A stretch of DNA of 64,000 nt from JAQUBU01 sp036677685 (lineage in GTDB: Bacteria > Bacillota > Syntrophomonadia > Syntrophomonadales > Syntrophomonadaceae): positions 124,001-188,000 of the forward strand of contig JAVBWA010000004.1 in NCBI GenBank assembly GCA_036677685.1, read 5' to 3'. Positions 60,256 to 64,000 of this stretch are shown here, in pieces. Within the stretch, counting starts at the first letter, position 1. Each line of letters starts with the position of its first letter. A model generated the notes under the pieces. The model made no database searches. It worked only from the letters and a program-made list of their open reading frames with translations, and was not told the origin of the DNA. Both the position numbers and the translations under genes were made by a program.

Positions 60256-61392
60256 GTGAGGTATTGTAAAAGTTGCCTTCAGCCTGATACCAGACCTGAT
60301 GTCAAGTTTAATAGCGAAGGTATTTGTTATGCCTGTCTGTTTGAAGAAGAGAAAAAGAATATAAACTGGGCTCATAGAGAAGAGGAACTTAAAAAGATTA
60401 CTTCTTGGGCAAAAGGGCAATCAAAAAATGGATATGATTGTGTTATAGGAGTCAGTGGAGGGAAGGACAGTACATTCCAGGCGCTTTATGCCAAGGAGAG
60501 ATTGGGTCTTAATTGTCTCCTGGTTAACTGTGCTCCGGACAATATTACCGAAGTTGGGAGACACAACCTGGAGAACCTGGTGCAAAAAGGATTTGACATG
60601 ATTAGCCTAAGATCTGATCCGAGGATAATGAGGAAGTTAACCGGATATGCTTTTTATAAATTTGGAAATCCTGTAAAACCTTCAGAATACCCATTATGGG
60701 CATCAGCCTATATTATTGCTTTGAAATTTGATATACCATTAATTATTCAGGGTGAAAATGCTGCTTTAACATTGGGGTTAGATAATGGACTGGGAGTTAA
60801 CGATGATGCTCTGAATGTTAATATGGGGAATACATTGGCAGGTGGGAATGCTAGTGATTGGCTCATCGATGATATTGGTATAGAACAGCTTTACATGTAC
60901 CAGTTCCCTGACAAGGATGAAATTAGAAGAAAAGGTATTAGGGCTATCTATCTGCAGTATTATGTTAAAGAATGGTCTCAGGTATATAACGCAGATTTTT
61001 CTATAGCCCGGGGATTGTGGGGCAGGTCCCGGGAAAGCCTTTACGACATAGGACGTTATCGCAGGTATACCGCTCTTGATTCTGATATGCAGATGGTTAA
61101 TCAGATGCTCAAATATTATAAATTTGGCTTTGGCTTTGCCACTGATGAAGCATGTTATGATATTAGAGAAGGACGTTTAAGCAGGGAGGAAGCCAAGTGG
61201 CATGTGGAAGAGTATGACGGACGATGTGGTGAACAATACATTGAAGATTTTTGCCGGTATATTAATATTAGCGTACAGGAATTCTGGAGAGTGACCGATG
61301 GCTTTGTAAACAAACATCTTTTTGTTAAAGACCCTAATTCAAATAGGTGGCTGCCAAAATTCAAAGTGGGCGAGGATTATGAAGAAGATTGA
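60256..61392 (+). CDS. N-acetyl-sugar amidotransferase (PseA/WbpG-like)
   Basis: GTG 60256 is chosen because GGGAGG (60242-60247) lies 8 nt before it; the ATG at 60250 is too close. An N-terminal Cys-x2-Cys pair is present (YCKSCLQPDTRP, then GICYACLFEE). The PP-loop ATPase motif is DCVIGVSGGKDSTFQ. ASAYIIALKFDIPLIIQGEN and a C-terminal helical part follow. The family uses glutamine-derived ammonia with a HisH/HisF-like partner to turn an N-acetyl group into an acetamidino group, as in PseA-made Pse5Ac7Am on Campylobacter flagellin. No partner glutaminase is seen before the window ends. Confidence 0.88.
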   Translation: MRYCKSCLQPDTRPDVKFNSEGICYACLFEEEKKNINWAHREEELKKITSWAKGQSKNGYDCVIGVSGGKDSTFQALYAKERLGLNCLLVNCAPDNITEVGRHNLENLVQKGFDMISLRSDPRIMRKLTGYAFYKFGNPVKPSEYPLWASAYIIALKFDIPLIIQGENAALTLGLDNGLGVNDDALNVNMGNTLAGGNASDWLIDDIGIEQLYMYQFPDKDEIRRKGIRAIYLQYYVKEWSQVYNADFSIARGLWGRSRESLYDIGRYRRYTALDSDMQMVNQMLKYYKFGFGFATDEACYDIREGRLSREEAKWHVEEYDGRCGEQYIEDFCRYINISVQEFWRVTDGFVNKHLFVKDPNSNRWLPKFKVGEDYEED

Positions 61393-61506
61393 TTATTTAA
61401 CCAAGCTGATAAAAGAATCAATAATCAATAGAGGAATTAGATAACGCTAACCTAAAGGATTTAATTATGACAATATATAAATCGTGTTAACTTAGTGAGG
61501 ATTTTT

Positions 61507-62520
61507 ATGTCTGATAAGTTTATTATGGAAAACGAAATACGTCCTGCCAACCTTATGCAAGAGCAGGACCGACGGCTTCGGAATGATATCAAACGTCTAT
61601 TATATTATAGAGACAAGTTTATTACTGTTTCTTGCCCTGCCTGTGCTTGCAAAGACGCAAACAAGGCTTTTGAAAAATACGAACTTACTTATGTTGAGTG
61701 TAGCGAATGCCAGACTATCTATATTAATCCGAGACCTACTACCGATATTCTCAATTATTACTACACCAACTCCGAAAATTATGAGTACTGGAATAATTAT
61801 ATATTTCCAGCTTCTGAAGTAAATCGCAGGGAAAAAATCTTTAAACCCCGGGTGGAAAGAATACTGGAACTATGCCAGGATTATAACATTGAACATGATT
61901 GTTTGCTTGAAGTAGGTGCTGGCTTTGGAACATTTTGTGAAGAGATATTAAAAAAAGGACGGTTCAGGCGTGTAATAGCAGTAGAACCTACTCCGGACCT
62001 GGCGGAATCTTGCAGGACAAGAGGACTGGAGACTATTGAAAGTCCTATAGAGGAAGTTGTCCTCAAAGATGGGGAAGCCAGTGTTATCGTAAGTTTTGAG
62101 GTAATAGAACATCTTTTTTCTCCTATCGATTTTATAAAATCGTGTTACCGTATTCTTGCTCCCGGGGGATTATTGGTTTTGACCTGTCCTAACATTAAGG
62201 GATTTGATATTAGAATTTTAAAAGAATATTCCAATACTATTGATAATGAACATCTAAATTATTTTCATCCGGGTTCCTTGACCTTGCTTTTAAATAATTG
62301 TGGGCTGGAAGTGGTTGAGATAAGTACTCCCGGAAAACTGGATGCCGAACTGGTTAGAAACAAGGTACTGGAAGGTGTGATTGATTTTAATGAAAGACCT
62401 TTTCTTAAACAGTTGCTACTTGATGAGTGGGAGAGGCTGGGTAAACCTTTACAAAATTTTATAACTGCAAATAATTTATCTTCACATATGTGGGCTATTG
62501 CTCGCAAGAAGCGGAAATAG
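61507..62520 (+). CDS. Class I SAM-dependent methyltransferase with N-terminal zinc-ribbon segment
   Basis: ATG 61507 has GTGAGG just before. An N-terminal CPAC...CSEC cluster (VSCPACACKDANKAFEKYEL, then YVECSECQTIYINPRP) is typical of sugar-cluster methyltransferases. The SAM motif I is LLEVGAGFGTFCEEI, and the later motifs are VIVSFEVIEHLFSP and LAPGGLLVLTCPNIKGFDI. The protein probably methylates a sugar or a sugar precursor of the flagellin glycan. Exact position of methylation cannot be read. Confidence 0.85.
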   Translation: MSDKFIMENEIRPANLMQEQDRRLRNDIKRLLYYRDKFITVSCPACACKDANKAFEKYELTYVECSECQTIYINPRPTTDILNYYYTNSENYEYWNNYIFPASEVNRREKIFKPRVERILELCQDYNIEHDCLLEVGAGFGTFCEEILKKGRFRRVIAVEPTPDLAESCRTRGLETIESPIEEVVLKDGEASVIVSFEVIEHLFSPIDFIKSCYRILAPGGLLVLTCPNIKGFDIRILKEYSNTIDNEHLNYFHPGSLTLLLNNCGLEVVEISTPGKLDAELVRNKVLEGVIDFNERPFLKQLLLDEWERLGKPLQNFITANNLSSHMWAIARKKRK

Positions 62521-62577
62521 ATTAAGTAATATAATTCGATATGAAAAATTTAATCGAATCTATGGGGGAGAAATATA

Positions 62578-63123
62578 TTGCAGATTGAGGTCGGAAAACT
62601 CAGGCCTGTTCAAGAAGCAGATTTGGAAAAAGTTTTAAGTTGGCGAAATTCAGAACGTATCCGCAGAAGTAGTCTAACCGATCACATAATTTCTCGGCAC
62701 GAACACTGGAAATGGTATAGTTCAATAGATCAACATAATATCACCTTATTGATTTTTGAATATATGAATAGACCGGTAGGGGTTGTGAATTTTACCGAGA
62801 AAGACACTTACAGCAACAAATGCAAATGGGGTTTTTATTTAGGTGAAACAGATTTGCCCAAGGGGACAGGTCTTCTCATGGGCTACCTGGGTTTAGAATT
62901 TGCATTTGAAAACCTAAAGATTAGAAAGTTATGCAGTGAAGTTATAAGTTTCAACAAATTGAGTATCAAGTACCACGAAAGGCTTTTTTTTATTCAGGAA
63001 GGTTGCTTAAAAGAACATGTTTGGAAAGATGGTATATATGAAGATGTTATAGTCATGGCGCTTTTTACTGGGGTCTGGGAGTTAAGAAAACCGTTCTTAA
63101 AACAAGAAATATTAAGCTATTAA
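62578..63123 (+). CDS. GNAT acetyltransferase, PseH-like
   Basis: TTG 62578 follows GGGGGAG by 7 nt. The 181-residue protein has the PseH pattern: LEKVLSWRNSERIRRSSLTD, then ISRHEHWKWYSSI, then GFYLGETDLPKGTGLLMGYL with the acetyl-CoA loop, and LKIRKLCSEVISFNKLSIKY. PseH N-acetylates UDP-4-amino-4,6-dideoxy-beta-L-AltNAc during pseudaminic acid synthesis. With the PseA-like, Maf and SpsF-like genes it supports an acetamidino-pseudaminic or similar nonulosonic acid on flagellin. Confidence 0.82.
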   Translation: MQIEVGKLRPVQEADLEKVLSWRNSERIRRSSLTDHIISRHEHWKWYSSIDQHNITLLIFEYMNRPVGVVNFTEKDTYSNKCKWGFYLGETDLPKGTGLLMGYLGLEFAFENLKIRKLCSEVISFNKLSIKYHERLFFIQEGCLKEHVWKDGIYEDVIVMALFTGVWELRKPFLKQEILSY

Positions 63124-63174
63124 GAATACAGTTAATTTCGGCTTTGAAACAAAAATAATACAGAGGTGCAATTT

Positions 63175-64000
63175 ATGGAAAATATATGGATCTCATGGAA
63201 CGAACTAAATATTCTTTCAGTAAAAAAAGAGCTTATTTATTTTGGCGCCGGCCATGCGGTAAAAAATACTCTAAGAAAGAGTAATAAAAAACCTTTGTGC
63301 ATACTAGACAATAACAAAAGTAAGGAAAATACCAAATTATTTGAGATCGAAATTATATCTCCTAACAAGGTAAAAAACATTAAAACGGATTTTATAATCC
63401 TTATAACCACACCTTTGTTTGAAAGTGTAGCAGCACAACTAAAAGAAATGGGATTTAGGGGAGGAATTGATTTTTTCTGTTCCCCTGCTTTATATAATCA
63501 GAAAATTGCTGATGATATTTTGAATAATCCTCAAACTGTTTTGTTTACTAATTCAGATATGCCGGATCCTGACAACGAAAGTAGCGGGGGAGGGTTGTAT
63601 CTTTTTAATTTCAAGACCCGGGAGTTGAAAAAGCTTTATAATGGCAAATTCCACGAAATGGTTACAGCAAAACAAAGATTATACATTATTGACGAGATCG
63701 ATGGCGTAAAAGTTTTTAATGAAGAACTAGAATTGATTGATTCCTTTGAAATACTACCCTGGTCAGTGCCCCACGGGCTTGCTATAAACCGTGAAAAGGG
63801 TGTTTTATACATAGCTAATACAGGGATCGATTCTATTACCATAATGGATATGGAAAATGGCAAGCACCTGGACGAAATACCTATATCACAGGATTTGAAA
63901 GATATTCAATTGGATCGTCATCATATTAATGACTTGTGTTATTATGAAGGCTATTTATATATTTCAATGTTTTCTTTCAGTGCTTTATGGGAAAGTGGCT
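63175..64000 (+). CDS. DUF4915-like beta-propeller protein with N-terminal Rossmann-like segment, 3'-truncated by window edge
   Basis: An open frame from ATG 63175 (AGAGGTG before it) runs to the last base without a stop. The first ~95 residues look like a nucleotide-binding domain (LIYFGAGHAVKNT, then FIILITTPLFESVAAQLKEM), as in 'F/Y-GAG' sugar-cluster proteins. From about residue 120 a propeller-type repeat starts: SGGGLYLFNFKTRELKKLYN, then PHGLAINREKGVLYIANTG, then DRHHINDLCYYEGYLYISMF. This resembles DUF4915/TIGR03032-type proteins. Function is unknown; its place suggests a role in flagellin glycan synthesis or transfer. Confidence 0.7.
   Translation, partial: MENIWISWNELNILSVKKELIYFGAGHAVKNTLRKSNKKPLCILDNNKSKENTKLFEIEIISPNKVKNIKTDFIILITTPLFESVAAQLKEMGFRGGIDFFCSPALYNQKIADDILNNPQTVLFTNSDMPDPDNESSGGGLYLFNFKTRELKKLYNGKFHEMVTAKQRLYIIDEIDGVKVFNEELELIDSFEILPWSVPHGLAINREKGVLYIANTGIDSITIMDMENGKHLDEIPISQDLKDIQLDRHHINDLCYYEGYLYISMFSFSALWESG

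Noticed and set aside
1..64000. CRISPR array
   Set aside because: No series of equal direct repeats with regular spacers; the repeats present are dispersed palindromes.
1..64000. tRNA or rRNA genes
   Set aside because: No rRNA-like blocks or tRNA T-loop motifs in a cloverleaf context were recognised in the gaps; a tRNAscan run would settle it.

Overview
The window looks like a piece of a chromosome from a spore-former-lineage Firmicute (class Clostridia). Syntrophomonas-type or peptococcal relatives are my best guess. The evidence is S-layer homology (SLH) domains, copper-amine-oxidase-N-type surface domains, frequent TTG/GTG starts with strong GGAGG-type ribosome binding sites, and a motility block in Bacillus order (degS-degU-comFC-yvyF-flgM-flgN-flgK-flgL-yviE-like-fliW-csrA). 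No rRNA, tRNA, CRISPR array or prophage was recognised.

Layout. (1) 1-9.4 kb is a surface-glycan cluster. Its first 6.4 kb is visibly A+T-richer than the rest and carries a decayed IS3-type element. It encodes an asparagine-synthetase-like protein (cut by the window edge), glycosyltransferases, an O-antigen-ligase/polymerase, an initiating phosphoglycosyl transferase, a DegT-type aminotransferase, a GlpD-like oxidoreductase and a DUF218 protein. (2) 9.4-25.2 kb is a cell-surface region. It holds a possible ComK-like protein, an SLH protein, a large SLH subtilase, an ECF sigma/anti-sigma pair on the minus strand, and three proteins ending in copper-amine-oxidase-N domains, with a TolC-like gene among them. 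(3) 25.2-35.5 kb holds two exporter modules: an RND pump followed by a TetR regulator, then a second TetR regulator with an adaptor and an ABC-2 transporter. (4) 35.7-39.3 kb holds sugar-nucleotide and housekeeping genes (UDP-GlcNAc 2-epimerase, DUF421 protein, phosphohexomutase). (5) 39.3-57.2 kb is the degSU/comFC/late-flagellar block. (6) 57.4-64 kb is a flagellin glycosylation operon (Maf-type transferase, SpsF-like cytidylyltransferase, N-acetyl-sugar amidotransferase, methyltransferase, PseH-like acetyltransferase, DUF4915-like protein running off the end).

The most interesting signals are these. Identical ECF promoters (GGAACTT-N16-GTCTAA) face away from each other between the sigma gene and a major surface-protein gene. 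A shared GACC-N4-GGTC palindrome sits in the promoters of the TolC-like gene and the RND operon, and the TolC-like protein seems to lack the beta-barrel segments. All four axial flagellar proteins (FlgK, FlgL, FliD, flagellin) are greatly enlarged: FlgL contains a three-fold repeated module, and an Ig-like domain is shared by FlgL and FliD. A GGA-loop hairpin stands next to the flagellin ribosome binding site, as expected for CsrA/FliW control. A near-consensus sigma-28 promoter drives the glycosylation operon. A structured intergenic repeat is present in three copies, and there is a perfect 36-bp-arm palindrome between the two TetR genes.

All functional names come from reading motifs by eye. 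No database search was run.
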